Assembly: GCF_028368855.1 (NCBI RefSeq)
Contig: NZ_JAQNCY010000006.1
Coordinates: 62,001 to 126,000, forward strand
Direction: 5' to 3'
Length of the DNA stretch: 64,000 nt
DNA from: Leisingera sp. SS27
GTDB taxonomy: Bacteria > Pseudomonadota > Alphaproteobacteria > Rhodobacterales > Rhodobacteraceae
The notes under the pieces are model-generated. The model did not search any database and was not told the DNA's origin. It saw nothing but the letters and a program-made list of their open reading frames with translations. The translations under genes and the position numbers were made by a program. Shown here in pieces: positions 17,854 through 27,083 of the stretch (the first letter of the stretch is position 1; each line of letters starts with the position of its first letter).

Positions 17854-18642
17854 TTAAAGATCGAAGGTAGCGAACACCGGCGCATGATCGCTTGGCTTCT
17901 CCCAGCCGCGCGCATCGCGGAGTATTCGGCTGGAATGCGCCGCTTGGCTGATATCCGGCGTCGCCCATACGTGATCCAGACGGCGCCCCTTATCGGCGGC
18001 ATCCCAGTCTTTGGCCCGGTAGCTCCACCAACTGTATAGGCGGCCTTCGGGGATGTCGTTGCGGGTCACGTCCAGCCACCCGCCGGCGTCCATCACATCG
18101 GCAAAATGCTCTACTTCAACCGGCGTGTGGCTGACGACTTTCAGCAGCTTCTTGTGATCCCAGACATCATCCTCGCGCGGGGCAATATTGAGATCGCCAA
18201 CCAGAATCGACTTCTCCGGCTTCTCTGCGTGAAACCAGTCGCGCATGCCTGTCAGATAATCCAGTTTCTGGCCGAACTTCTCATTCTGCTCCCGGTCCGG
18301 CACATCGCCGCCCGCCGGCACATAGAAGTTTTGGATCACAACCCCGTTTTCCAGCCGCCCCGCAACATGCCGGGCATGGCCCAAGCCTGCAAAATCCTTG
18401 TCGCCAATGTCCTCAATTGGCAGGCGCGACAGGATCGCGACCCCGTTGTAACCTTTTTGCCCGCGGGCAATCATGTGCGTGTATCCCAGAGCCGCGAAGC
18501 CTTCCAACGGGATTTTGTCCACGGGACTCTTGCATTCCTGCAAACACAGCACATCCGGCCCTTCCTCCTGCAAGAGCTTCTGCACAATCGGCTCGCGCAG
18601 GCGGACAGAGTTGATGTTCCAAGTGGCAAGAGTAAATGGCAT
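17854..18642 (-). CDS. xthA: Exodeoxyribonuclease III
   Basis: 262 residues, full EEP-fold AP endonuclease/3'-5' exonuclease. Motifs: ATWNINSVRLR at the start, LCLQECK with the metal-binding Glu, GDLNIAPREDDVWD with catalytic Asp and Asn, and the C-terminal SDHAPVFATF with the catalytic Asp-His. Acts in base-excision repair. The ATG at 18640-18642 precedes the conserved MPFTLATWN start; the open frame upstream has no domain character. Confidence 0.95.
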   Translation of the reverse strand: MPFTLATWNINSVRLREPIVQKLLQEEGPDVLCLQECKSPVDKIPLEGFAALGYTHMIARGQKGYNGVAILSRLPIEDIGDKDFAGLGHARHVAGRLENGVVIQNFYVPAGGDVPDREQNEKFGQKLDYLTGMRDWFHAEKPEKSILVGDLNIAPREDDVWDHKKLLKVVSHTPVEVEHFADVMDAGGWLDVTRNDIPEGRLYSWWSYRAKDWDAADKGRRLDHVWATPDISQAAHSSRILRDARGWEKPSDHAPVFATFDL

Positions 18643-18740
18643 TTCGCGCCTCGTGATGTCATGCGGGTTTGGCGGCGATACTGCCTGTGCGTGCCTGGAA
18701 GTGCCAGAGACGTTTTCACGACCCGCCAAAATACCGGAAC

Positions 18741-18767
18741 AAAAAAGGCCGGGCCCAAAGCCCGGCC
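18741..18767 (-). terminator. Rho-independent terminator after the response-regulator gene
   Basis: On the minus strand GGCCGGGC, loop, GCCCGGCC is followed by six T (A run at 18741-18746 on the plus strand). It lies 107 bp after the stop of the leftward response regulator. Confidence 0.85.
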
Positions 18768-18791
18768 AAGTCCAACAGGGAGGTGCATATC

Positions 18792-18827
18792 ATGACCCGG
18801 ATATGCGCGGGTGTAAGGCCATTCTAA
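18792..18827 (+). CDS. Candidate 11-codon micro-ORF with an ideal ribosome site
   Basis: ATG at 18792, eleven codons (MTRICAGVRPF) and TAA at 18825-18827. It is preceded by GGGAGGTG six bases upstream, a near-perfect match to the anti-Shine-Dalgarno sequence, which is striking in a region with no other plus-strand gene. It lies just right of the terminator hairpin at 18747-18767. Whether it is transcribed on this strand is unknown; it could be a leader peptide or chance. Confidence 0.35.
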   Translation: MTRICAGVRPF

Positions 18828-18873
18828 AGATGTCCCTCAGGCTGCTCTTTGATCTGGCTCAACGCCAGCAGTA

Positions 18874-19560
18874 TCAGGCGACCAGGCGGTATCCCCCGGA
18901 CTCAGTTACCAGCAAGCGCGCATTCGAAGGATCGGGTTCGATCTTCTGCCGCAGGCGGTAGATGTGGGTTTCCAGTGTGTGGGTGGTCACACCTGCGTTG
19001 TATCCCCAGACCTCATGCAGCAGCACATCACGCGGCACAACACCATCGCTGGAGCGGTACAGGAACTTGAGAATATTGGTTTCCTTCTCCGTCAGCCGTA
19101 TCTTGCGCTCATCTTCGGTGATCAGAAGTTTCATCGACGGTTTGAATGTATATGGCCCAAGCGCAAAGACGGCATCTTCCGACTGCTCGTGCTGGCGCAG
19201 TTGCGCCCGGATACGGGCCAGCAGCACAGGAAACTTGAAGGGCTTGGAAACATAGTCGTTTGCGCCCGCATCCAGTCCCAGGATCGTATCTGCATCTGTG
19301 TCGTGGCCGGTCAGCATCAGAATCGGTGACTTCACCCCTTGTTTCCGCATCAGGCGGCACAATTCGCGGCCATCGGTATCAGGCAGGCCGACATCCAGAA
19401 TGATCAGATCGTACAAAGCCTCCTTGGCGCGCTCCATAGCGCTTTGACCATTCTCAGCTTCGAACACGTCAAAGTCTTCAGTCATCACCAGTTGCTCGCT
19501 CAAGGCCTCTCGCAGGTCCTCGTCGTCATCAACCAGCAGAATTTTCTTCAGTTGCGCCAT
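18874..19560 (-). CDS. OmpR/PhoB-family two-component response regulator
   Basis: 228 residues. Receiver domain (1-120): acidic pocket DDDED at 11-15, phospho-acceptor Asp56 in LIILDVGLPD and Lys in VSKPFKF. Winged-helix DNA-binding domain (about 130-228) with LTEKETNILKFLYRSSDGVV and the C-terminal THTLETHIYRLRQKIE and ESGGYRLVA. The start ATG at 19558-19560 follows GGAGGGC; the frame is open upstream into the promoter. No histidine kinase is adjacent, so it is an orphan regulator whose signal is unknown. Confidence 0.93.
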   Translation of the reverse strand: MAQLKKILLVDDDEDLREALSEQLVMTEDFDVFEAENGQSAMERAKEALYDLIILDVGLPDTDGRELCRLMRKQGVKSPILMLTGHDTDADTILGLDAGANDYVSKPFKFPVLLARIRAQLRQHEQSEDAVFALGPYTFKPSMKLLITEDERKIRLTEKETNILKFLYRSSDGVVPRDVLLHEVWGYNAGVTTHTLETHIYRLRQKIEPDPSNARLLVTESGGYRLVA

Positions 19561-19732
19561 CGGCTCGCCCTCCTGTTCTCCTGACCACACATGCGCATCC
19601 CTTGCACCCGCGGCAAGATTTGCTGCAAAACTCTCACGCCGACGTGTCCATGGCATGGAAATTGTTTCACATCCGTTGCATTTAGGCGTAAAGACAGCGA
19701 GCTTTGTTACAAAATAACATCGGAAACCCCGC

Positions 19733-20821
19733 ATGAGCCTGATGCCCACAATGATCGAACTGTTGGCCCGTGCCCGGGTCGATCTGCGCATGGGACTGCC
19801 GGTTGTCTTGACCAACGGAAGCGAGGCCGCACTGGCGATTGCCGTGGAAGCTCTTACCGACGCACGCCTTTCGGACTTACGGTCCCTGGGGCCATTGTCC
19901 CTGGCTCTGACCGCGCGTCGCGCGAAAACGCTAAAGGCGCGGGTTTATGACGAAGATACTGCGCGTGTGGAAGTGCCAGCATCCGAAGGGCGCAAATGGA
20001 TCCAGGCGCTTGCAGACCCGTCGGGTGATCTGGATACACCGATGAAAGGCCCGCTTTCCAGCGTGCGTGGCGGCAGTGCCGATCTGCACAGGCTCGCAAT
20101 TGCCTTAGCAAAATCCGCCCGCATGCTGCCGGCTGCCGTTCTTGTGCCTTTGAACGGTTCCTCGGCATTTGCGGCAAGCCACGGTCTGACGCTCATTTCA
20201 CGCAGTGCGGCGGAACCACTGCTGAGCGAAAGCTCCCCGCTGCATCCGGTGGCAGCTGCCCGCCTGCCAATGACGGCTGCCGAGGCTGGGCGGCTCCATA
20301 TCTACCGTCCCGAAGATGGTGCGGAAGAGCACTATGCGGTGGAAATCGGCCGGCCTGACCGCAGCAAACCAGTCCTTGCCAGACTGCATTCGGCGTGTTT
20401 CACCGGTGATGTTCTGGGTTCTTTGAAATGCGACTGCGGACCGCAATTGCACGGTGCTTTGGCACAAATGGGAACAGAAGGCGCAGGTGTGCTTCTGTAC
20501 CTCAATCAAGAAGGCCGCGGCATTGGCCTTGCCAACAAGATGCGGGCCTACTCACTGCAAGACCAGGGCTTTGACACAGTAGAAGCCAACCACCGGCTCG
20601 GCTTTGAAGATGATGAACGGGATTTCCGGCTTGGCGCTGCCATCCTGAAGAAAATGGGCTTCTCACAGGTGCGGCTGCTGACCAACAACCCGAACAAGAT
20701 CGCAATGATGGAAAAAACGGGCATTCAAGTGACTGAACGGGTGCCACTGAAAGTGGGGGAAAACGCCCATAACCAGCATTATTTGGCCACCAAGGCCCGC
20801 AAGTCCGGGCATATGCTGTAG
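19733..20821 (+). CDS. ribA: GTP cyclohydrolase II (riboflavin biosynthesis)
   Basis: 362 residues. The C-terminal catalytic domain (about 190-360) has the zinc cysteines in HSACFTGDVLGSLKCDCG, the EGRGIGLANKMRAY active-site segment and NNPNKI. GTP is opened to the first pyrimidine intermediate of riboflavin. The N-terminal 190 residues do not show the DHBP synthase active site of RibBA; this extended form is what I expect in Rhodobacterales but its N-domain role is unclear. Divergent from the response regulator with a 172-bp gap. Confidence 0.9.
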   Translation: MSLMPTMIELLARARVDLRMGLPVVLTNGSEAALAIAVEALTDARLSDLRSLGPLSLALTARRAKTLKARVYDEDTARVEVPASEGRKWIQALADPSGDLDTPMKGPLSSVRGGSADLHRLAIALAKSARMLPAAVLVPLNGSSAFAASHGLTLISRSAAEPLLSESSPLHPVAAARLPMTAAEAGRLHIYRPEDGAEEHYAVEIGRPDRSKPVLARLHSACFTGDVLGSLKCDCGPQLHGALAQMGTEGAGVLLYLNQEGRGIGLANKMRAYSLQDQGFDTVEANHRLGFEDDERDFRLGAAILKKMGFSQVRLLTNNPNKIAMMEKTGIQVTERVPLKVGENAHNQHYLATKARKSGHML

Positions 20822-21330
20822 TGACGCCTGCTGATTTGGTCCTGACCCCGGCAGGCGTCCGTTTTATGGGACGGATGCTGCCCTGCACAATCGGCAGAGG
20901 CGGGCTGTCAGGTAACAAGCGTGAAGGCGATGGTGCGACGCCGGTGGGAACGCACAGAATAGCAGGGATGTTTTTCAGGCCGGACCGCATGCCCCGGCCG
21001 GCTCCTTGGGCGGTCCCGATTGGCCCCCGAGACCTATGGTCAGATGATTCCGCAGATGCCTTCTATAACCTTCAGGTGCGGGCACCCTATGGTTTCAGCC
21101 ATGAAAACCTGCGCCGCGCAGACCCGCTGTACGATCTGGTTCTGATCACCGACTGGAACTGGCCAGATGCCATTCCCGGCAAGGGATCAGCCATTTTCAT
21201 CCATCAGTGGCGCCGCCCCGGTTACCCCACAGAAGGGTGTATCGCTTTTTCCAGAACGGACCTTCACTGGCTCGCTGCCAGGGTGCAAATCGGCACAAAG
21301 ATCATTGTTCCTGATTTGGCTGGCGCCTGA
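20821..21330 (+). CDS. L,D-transpeptidase catalytic (YkuD) domain protein without signal peptide
   Basis: 169 residues. The YkuD active site is visible as IFIHQWRRPGYPTEGCIAFS: His and the nucleophilic Cys are kept, but the usual SHGC is TEGC. No signal peptide or membrane segment is present, so export is uncertain, although the family normally cross-links peptidoglycan or anchors proteins in the periplasm. Starts with GTG at 20821, overlapping the ribA stop by one base, so it is coupled to ribA translation. Confidence 0.82.
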   Translation: MTPADLVLTPAGVRFMGRMLPCTIGRGGLSGNKREGDGATPVGTHRIAGMFFRPDRMPRPAPWAVPIGPRDLWSDDSADAFYNLQVRAPYGFSHENLRRADPLYDLVLITDWNWPDAIPGKGSAIFIHQWRRPGYPTEGCIAFSRTDLHWLAARVQIGTKIIVPDLAGA

Positions 21331-21350
21331 GCTTTTCAAAAGAATTCGCT

Positions 21351-22001
21351 TCAGTACGTGCGTTCGCCGAAAATTGCTGATCCGACCCTTACGTGCGTCG
21401 CACCAAGGGCAATCGCTGTCTCGAAATCTCCGCTCATCCCCATGGACAGGCCTTGCAAGTCATTCCGCTCTGCGATCTTGGCAAGCAGCGCGAAATGCAA
21501 ACCTGGCTCCTCAACCACTGGCGGGATGCACATCAGGCCCTTCACCGGCAGATCCAGCTTGCGGCACTCGGCAACAAAGGTATCCGCATCGGCTGGCATC
21601 ACGCCTGCTTTCTGCTCCTCTTCGCCAGTGTTCACCTGGATAAACAGGTCCGGGCATTTCCCCAGCTCCTGCGCCAAGCGCGCAATTGTATTGGCCAGTT
21701 TGGGACGGTCCACCGAATGGATGCTGTCAAACAGCTCCATCGCCTGGCGGGCCTTGTTGGTTTGCAAGGGGCCGATCAGGTGCAGATCAATCCCGTCGAA
21801 TTGCTCAGCGAAATCCGGCCATTTGCCGGCTGCCTCCTGCACCTTGTTCTCGCCAAAGCAGCGGTGGCCCTGCTGCAGCACCGCTTCCACCCGCTCATTC
21901 GGCTGCACCTTAGACACCGCAATCAGCTGCACGCTGCCTGGCGCGCGGCCAACCTTGGCTTCAGCCTTGGCAATTCTGGATTTGATCTCTGCAAGCGGCA
22001 T
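21351..22001 (-). CDS. YggS/PLPBP-family pyridoxal-phosphate homeostasis protein
   Basis: 216 residues, the alanine-racemase-like TIM-barrel of the YggS family. PLP Lys31 is in LIAVSKVQ. Other family motifs are HRCFGENKVQEA, LIGPLQTNK and the C-terminal LSMGMSGDFETAIALGATHVRVGSAIFGER. YggS buffers free PLP and influences amino-acid and vitamin B6 balance; it has no enzyme activity of its own. ATG at 21999-22001; the upstream frame has no domain character. Convergent with the YkuD gene. Confidence 0.93.
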   Translation of the reverse strand: MPLAEIKSRIAKAEAKVGRAPGSVQLIAVSKVQPNERVEAVLQQGHRCFGENKVQEAAGKWPDFAEQFDGIDLHLIGPLQTNKARQAMELFDSIHSVDRPKLANTIARLAQELGKCPDLFIQVNTGEEEQKAGVMPADADTFVAECRKLDLPVKGLMCIPPVVEEPGLHFALLAKIAERNDLQGLSMGMSGDFETAIALGATHVRVGSAIFGERTY

Positions 22002-22063
22002 GGGTCCGGCCTCATCACTGTTTGGCCGCAAAGAACACTGTTTGCCGGGAAATGTTAAGGGGC

Positions 22064-22096
22064 AAAAGAAAGGGCGGGTCCCGAAGGAACCCGCCC
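22064..22096 (-). terminator. Rho-independent terminator of the porin gene
   Basis: On the minus strand GGGCGGGT, loop, ACCCGCCC is followed by TTTCTTTT. It starts 28 bp after the porin stop codon. Confidence 0.88.
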
Positions 22097-22123
22097 CGAA
22101 ATTCACGCTAGGCGTGCTTCAGC

Positions 22124-23131
22124 TTAGAAGCTGAAGTGCAGACCTGCCTGCAGGGAGTTGTCGTTGGTGTCGGCTGCGGTGTTCACGTAGCCAGCAACGA
22201 AGGTCACGCCGCCGCCCAGGTCATACTCGTAGTTGATGCCGAAGGAGGTGCCGTCGGTGCGGTCCATGCCAGTAACAACGTCGGTTTCGATGTCGGTGGA
22301 GTTCACCCACGCAACGATGTTCGAGGCTGCGCCGATTTCGGCTTCACCTGCCAGGGTCACAGAGTCAGCAGTTTCGGTGGTGCCGTAGGACAGGGTTGCA
22401 CCGAACTGACCGAAGTCGCCGCCGATTGCAAAGAAGCCCATGCCGTCGCCGGAGCTCTCAGTGCTGCCGTCGGTCTTGGTTACAACTGCACCGTTGTCTT
22501 CGGACTGGTATGCACCGGTCACGAAGTAGTCACCGAAGGAGTAGCTCACCATCACAGCAGTACGCTGCAGGCCGTCTGCGGAACCCAGGGTGGTGCCACC
22601 GTTGGACTGAGAGTAGGAGATGTGGCCGGAGAAGCCGCCTGCAGAGTAGAGTGCTTCAACACCGTTGCGGCCAGCGCCTGCGGAGGTGAAGGTGTCCCAG
22701 TTGAAGTTGTTGCCGATGGCCAGGGAGTTGAAGCCCATGCCGTCGATGCCGGTGCCAACAGAGGTGGTGTTCAGGTACAGGCCCGGTGCGGAGTCGATCG
22801 CGCCCCAGATGTTGCCAACGTTCACACGCAGGCCGCCGTATGCGACGTGGAACTGCGGTGCGGACCATGCAGCCACACCCGGGGTGCCGTCACGGCTTTC
22901 GGCCTGGGCACGGATACGGCCACCAACGGTCACGCCACCATCAGTTTCGGTCGACGCGTCGAACTGCAGACGGAAACGGCTGGTGATGTTGGTGTCGGAA
23001 CGGCCGGCAACTGCGTCGTTTGCTTCGTTCCAGTCCAGGCCAAAGCGGCCATAGCCGGACACTTTAACTTCTGCCGCGGCCATGCCTGCGGTGGCGATCA
23101 GCGCGGTGGTCGCGAAGAGAACCTTTTTCAT
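22124..23131 (-). CDS. General outer-membrane porin (Gram-negative porin, Rhodobacteraceae type)
   Basis: 335 residues. A 20-residue signal peptide (MKKVLFATTALIATAGMAAA) leads to EVKVSGYGRFGLDWNE, the first beta strand of a 16-stranded porin. The rest is rich in Gly, Asp and alternating beta strands, ending in ...LHFSF with the terminal Phe recognised by the BAM machine. Start ATG at 23129-23131 follows GAGGGA. It has a long leader and its own terminator, fitting a highly expressed monocistronic gene. Confidence 0.93.
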   Translation of the reverse strand: MKKVLFATTALIATAGMAAAEVKVSGYGRFGLDWNEANDAVAGRSDTNITSRFRLQFDASTETDGGVTVGGRIRAQAESRDGTPGVAAWSAPQFHVAYGGLRVNVGNIWGAIDSAPGLYLNTTSVGTGIDGMGFNSLAIGNNFNWDTFTSAGAGRNGVEALYSAGGFSGHISYSQSNGGTTLGSADGLQRTAVMVSYSFGDYFVTGAYQSEDNGAVVTKTDGSTESSGDGMGFFAIGGDFGQFGATLSYGTTETADSVTLAGEAEIGAASNIVAWVNSTDIETDVVTGMDRTDGTSFGINYEYDLGGGVTFVAGYVNTAADTNDNSLQAGLHFSF

Positions 23132-23442
23132 AGTTTTTCCCTCGGTTTCTATTCCACTGCCCAAACCGGGGAATCCGGCGTGGGTATGCCAAGGGGTTTC
23201 GCTCTTTCGCCCCCGTTTTGGCAAGACTTGCGAAAGCCGGGCGAAACGATGCGGCTGTGGATGGTGCAGCTTTGCCACAGTCCACCCTGCCTGGGTGCCT
23301 GAATCAGCCCTGATCCGCACTTCAGGAAGCACCCAACATATGAAATCCTACGCAGGAGCAGAGTCATAGAGACCAAAGCCCTTGCTCCGCCGGCGCCGCT
23401 TGCGTTAGGTGTTCGCGCAGAAAAATGGCTCCGGGAGCGGTT
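23132..23442. other. Divergent promoter/leader region between porin and DUF3576 genes
   Basis: No gene seen. On the minus strand it would be the porin leader. It includes an interrupted hairpin: GGGTG (23293-23297) with CACCC (23330-23334), and CCTGAA (23298-23303) with TTCAGG (23321-23326). Two GAATC (GANTC) sites occur, one at about 23172 and one in the hairpin loop flank at 23301. Confidence 0.4.
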
Positions 23443-23928
23443 ATGAAATTCGGAAAGACCCTGCGGGTATCAGTGATCGGCGCGATCTGTCTCAGCCTGG
23501 CGGCGTGCGGCGGCAACAGAAGCGGCAAGGCGCCGGCAAGCACAGCCCGGACCACCAGCCACAAGGAAGAGATCCAAGGCGAAGCGACGAAATCCTCCGT
23601 CTTTGACTTCCTGAATGCCAAGCCAGACCAGACCGTTCAGGTAAACCGTTACCTGTGGACCGCCAGCCTGGATGTGCTGAGCTTCCTGCCGGTTCAGTCG
23701 GTTGACCCCTTCACCGGAGTGATCGTGACTGGTTACGGTACCCCGCCCGGCGGCGGACGTTCGTACCGCGCCACCATTCACATCAAGGATCCGGCGCTGG
23801 ACGCACGCTCCCTGAATGTTGCATTGCAATCCAAAGGCGGCCCGGTCAGCGCCAGCACCACCCGCGCGGTCGAGGATGCCATTCTGTCCCGCGCGCGCCA
23901 GCTGCGCATCGCTGACGGAAAACTCTGA
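23443..23928 (+). CDS. DUF3576-domain lipoprotein
   Basis: 161 residues. A lipoprotein signal peptide ends in SLAACGG (lipobox Cys about 23), followed by a Ser/Thr/Lys-rich linker and the DUF3576 domain with [19 protein letters not shown] and [16 protein letters not shown]. The family is restricted largely to alphaproteobacteria and has no established function. ATG at 23443 follows GGGAGCGG. It lies just upstream of leuS and is followed by a clear terminator. Confidence 0.85.
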   Translation: MKFGKTLRVSVIGAICLSLAACGGNRSGKAPASTARTTSHKEEIQGEATKSSVFDFLNAKPDQTVQVNRYLWTASLDVLSFLPVQSVDPFTGVIVTGYGTPPGGGRSYRATIHIKDPALDARSLNVALQSKGGPVSASTTRAVEDAILSRARQLRIADGKL

Positions 23929-23972
23929 CGCGCTGCCCTCTGGAAACACCAGCAAAACCCCATTATCAGAAG

Positions 23973-23998
23973 CGCCGGGCCACCAGCCCGGCGTTTTT
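23973..23998 (+). terminator. Rho-independent terminator directly ahead of leuS
   Basis: CGCCGGGC (23973-23980), loop CACCA, GCCCGGCG (23986-23993), then TTTTT. It ends 18 bp before the leuS ATG, so leuS has almost no room for a separate promoter downstream of it. Confidence 0.85.
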
Positions 23999-24016
23999 AT
24001 GCAAAGGACCGCTCTG

Positions 24017-26581
24017 ATGCCGCGTTACTCCGCCACCGAAATCGAAGCAAAATGGCAGGACGCCTGGGAAAAGGCCGGGATCTTCCAGGCCAAGCGTACC
24101 GGCGGCAAGCCGAAGTACTATGTGCTGGAGATGTTCCCCTACCCGTCGGGCAAGCTGCACATGGGGCATGTGCGCAACTACACGATGGGTGACGTGATCG
24201 CGCGCTATAAGCTGTCTACTGGCCATAACGTGCTGCATCCGATGGGTTTTGACGCCTTTGGCATGCCGGCCGAGAACGCTGCAATGGCCTCGGGCGGGCA
24301 CCCCAAGGACTGGACCTATTCGAACATCGATACCATGGTCGAGCAGATGAAGCCGCTGGGCCTGTCGCTGGACTGGAGCCGGATGTTTGCCACCTGCGAC
24401 CCGGAATATTACGGCCAGCAGCAGGCGCTGTTCCTCGACTTCCTGGAGAAGGGCCTGGTCTACCGCAAGAACGCGGTGGTGAACTGGGACCCGATTGACA
24501 TGACCGTGCTGGCCAATGAGCAGGTCGAGAACGGCCGCGGCTGGCGCTCTGGCGCGCTGGTGGAGCGGCGCGAGCTGACCCAGTGGTTCTTCAAGATCTC
24601 CGATTTCTCCGAAGAACTGCTGTCGGCGCTGGACGGCTTGGAAAACTGGCCCGCCAAGGTCCGCCTGATGCAGGAAAACTGGATCGGCAAGTCGCGCGGC
24701 CTGCAGTTCTCGTTTGAGCGCACCGATGGCGGTGAGCCGATTGAAGTCTACACCACCCGCCCCGACACACTGATGGGCGCATCTTTTGTCGGCATCTCGC
24801 CCGATCATCCCATCGCCAAGGCGCTGGAGACCGAATCGGACGAGGTTGCAGCCTTTGTCGCCGAGTGCCGCAAGGGCGGCACCACCGAGGAAGCCATCGA
24901 GACCGCCGAGAAGCTGGGCTATGACACCGGCATCCGCGTCAAGCATCCGCTGAACCCGGAGTGGGAACTGCCGGTCTGGATCGCCAACTTCATCCTGATG
25001 GATTACGGCACCGGCGCGATCTTCGCCTGCCCGGCGCATGACCAGCGCGATCTGGACTTCTGCCGCAAATATGATCTGCCTGTCATCGACACGTTCTTTG
25101 CGCTGGACAATGACACTCCGGTTGCAAACGAAGCCTTTGTGCCGGCAAAAACCGAAACGGTCCGCTGGGTCGACCATTTCGCCGGTCTGACCGAGGCAAC
25201 CGGCGAGGAGGCCATCAACGCCACCGTTGACTACGCGGAAAAGGCAGGCTGGGGTCAGGGCGTCACCAAATACCGCCTGCGCGACTGGGGCCTGAGCCGC
25301 CAGCGCTACTGGGGGTGCCCGATTCCCGTGGTGCATTGTGAAGACTGCGGCGTGGTTCCCGAGAAGAAAGAGAATCTGCCGATCGCCCTGCCCTATGACG
25401 AAGACGGCAAGGCCATCGACTTCTCGGTGCCGGGCAACCCGCTGGACCGCCACCCCAGCTGGCGCAACTGCGCCTGCCCGTCCTGCGGCAAGCCGGCTTT
25501 GCGCGAAACCGACACCATGGACACCTTCGTCGATTCGTCCTGGTATTTCGCCCGTTTCACCGCACCGCGCGCAGAAACCCCGACCGACATGGCAGAGGCC
25601 GAATACTGGATGAACGTCGACCAGTACATCGGCGGTATCGAGCACGCGATTCTGCACTTGCTTTATTCCCGCTTCTTTGCCCGCGCGATGCAGATCTGCG
25701 GCCACCTGCCCCAGAAATCGGCCGAACCGTTTGATGCGCTGTTCACCCAAGGCATGGTGACCCATGCGATCTACAAGACCACCGGCAACAATCACCGCCC
25801 GGTCTACCACTATCCCGAGGAAGTGGAGCTGCGCGACGGCAAGGGCTTCCTGAAGGACGGCACGGAGGTGGAGATCATCCCCTCCGCTAAAATGTCCAAG
25901 TCCAAGAACAACGTAGTAGACCCTCTGCACATCATCTCGTCTTTCGGCGCGGACACGGCCCGCTGGTTCGTGCTGTCGGATTCGCCGCCTGAACGGGATG
26001 TGGAATGGACCGCCTCCGGTGCCGAGGCGGCCTATAAGCACCTGAACCGGGTTTGGAACCTGTGCGACCGGATCAGCGAAATGGATCGGAACGCAGAAGG
26101 TGAAGGAGACGAGGAGTTGCTGCGCGAGATGCATAAATGCATCCGCGACGTGACACTGGGCATCGATGCCTTCGGCTTCAACGCAGCAATTGCCAAGCTT
26201 TACGCCTTCACTGGCACACTCAGCAAATCCAAGGCCGGCTACAAGGCGCAGCGCGAAGCAGTGATGACTCTCGCCCAGCTGATGTCGCCAATGACCCCGC
26301 ACTTGGCGGAAGACATCTGGAACCACCAGGGCGGCGAGGGCCTTTGCGCAATGGCACCTTGGCCGGTTGCGGACGAAACGATGCTGGTCGAGGCCACCGT
26401 GACTCTGCCGATCCAGATCAACGGCAAGCGCCGCGGCGAGATCGAGGTCGCCAAGGATCTGGACAAAGCAGAGGTTGAAAAACTCGCGCTGGCACACGAA
26501 GCTGTGCAGAAGGCGCTGAATGGCGGCGCTCCGAAAAAGGTAATTGTGGTGCCGGGCCGGATTGTGAATGTCGTTGCTTGA
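24017..26581 (+). CDS. leuS: Leucyl-tRNA synthetase
   Basis: 854 residues. The HIGH motif appears as HMGH within [14 protein letters not shown] near residue 45, the editing domain (about 220-410) has the threonine-rich [14 protein letters not shown], and KMSKS is in [13 protein letters not shown] near residue 625. The C-terminal anticodon-binding and tail domains are present, so it is full length. The ATG at 24017 follows AAAGGA; upstream in-frame codons fall in the terminator. Its 3' end overlaps lptE by 14 bp, the start of leuS-lptE-holA. Confidence 0.97.
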   Translation: MPRYSATEIEAKWQDAWEKAGIFQAKRTGGKPKYYVLEMFPYPSGKLHMGHVRNYTMGDVIARYKLSTGHNVLHPMGFDAFGMPAENAAMASGGHPKDWTYSNIDTMVEQMKPLGLSLDWSRMFATCDPEYYGQQQALFLDFLEKGLVYRKNAVVNWDPIDMTVLANEQVENGRGWRSGALVERRELTQWFFKISDFSEELLSALDGLENWPAKVRLMQENWIGKSRGLQFSFERTDGGEPIEVYTTRPDTLMGASFVGISPDHPIAKALETESDEVAAFVAECRKGGTTEEAIETAEKLGYDTGIRVKHPLNPEWELPVWIANFILMDYGTGAIFACPAHDQRDLDFCRKYDLPVIDTFFALDNDTPVANEAFVPAKTETVRWVDHFAGLTEATGEEAINATVDYAEKAGWGQGVTKYRLRDWGLSRQRYWGCPIPVVHCEDCGVVPEKKENLPIALPYDEDGKAIDFSVPGNPLDRHPSWRNCACPSCGKPALRETDTMDTFVDSSWYFARFTAPRAETPTDMAEAEYWMNVDQYIGGIEHAILHLLYSRFFARAMQICGHLPQKSAEPFDALFTQGMVTHAIYKTTGNNHRPVYHYPEEVELRDGKGFLKDGTEVEIIPSAKMSKSKNNVVDPLHIISSFGADTARWFVLSDSPPERDVEWTASGAEAAYKHLNRVWNLCDRISEMDRNAEGEGDEELLREMHKCIRDVTLGIDAFGFNAAIAKLYAFTGTLSKSKAGYKAQREAVMTLAQLMSPMTPHLAEDIWNHQGGEGLCAMAPWPVADETMLVEATVTLPIQINGKRRGEIEVAKDLDKAEVEKLALAHEAVQKALNGGAPKKVIVVPGRIVNVVA

Positions 26582-27083
26582 TCGCAGAACCCTGCTGCTG
26601 GCCCTGCCCCTGGCGGCTGCGGCCTGCGGCTTTACACCCGTTTACGCTCCAGGCGGAACCGGGTCTGAGCTGCACGGCAGGATCGAAGTTCAAGACCCTG
26701 AGGAAATCAAGGGCGCCAGCGGAGCTGACGCCTATTTCCTCGTGCAGAACCTTGAGCAGCGCCTGGGCCGGGGCAGCAGCCCTGCATATGCGCTTGATCT
26801 GACGCTCAGCACCCGGGAAGAAGGTCAGGCAATTACCGCGGACAACGAAATTACCCGTTACTCTGTCGTCGGAACCGCAAGTTTTTCGCTAATCCGCTTG
26901 TCTGACGGTAAAGTTGCATCCAGTGGCACTGTGCGGAACTTCTCCGGCTACTCTGCTACCGGCACCACGATAGAAACGCTGGCAGGTGAACGGGATGCGC
27001 ATGAACGGCTGATGGTGGTTCTGGCAGACCAGATCACGGCACAGATTTTGGCAACCGCGGATCTCTCCGCCGCTGCTGAATGA
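26568..27083 (+). CDS. lptE: LPS-assembly lipoprotein LptE
   Basis: 171 residues. A short signal peptide ends in [15 protein letters not shown], with the lipobox Cys about 20 and the CGFTPVY start typical of alphaproteobacterial LptE. The rest is a small alpha/beta domain that plugs LptD in the outer membrane. It overlaps leuS by 14 bp and shares an ATGA with holA, the order leuS-lptE-holA seen in many proteobacteria. Confidence 0.93.
   Translation: MSLLDRRTLLLALPLAAAACGFTPVYAPGGTGSELHGRIEVQDPEEIKGASGADAYFLVQNLEQRLGRGSSPAYALDLTLSTREEGQAITADNEITRYSVVGTASFSLIRLSDGKVASSGTVRNFSGYSATGTTIETLAGERDAHERLMVVLADQITAQILATADLSAAAE

Noticed and set aside
18747-18767. The hairpin at 18747-18767 as a plus-strand riboswitch for the 11-codon ORF
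   Set aside because: The T run is on the minus strand, so it reads best as the response-regulator terminator; no known riboswitch features were seen.
22136-23302. 388-codon plus-strand frame opposite the porin, Val/Gly/Cys-rich
   Set aside because: Mirror of porin codon bias; no ribosome site or domain.
23966-26497. 843-codon open frame on the minus strand opposite leuS
   Set aside because: It is antisense to a full-length LeuRS with all motifs; long antisense frames are expected at this GC content, and the protein has no domain character.
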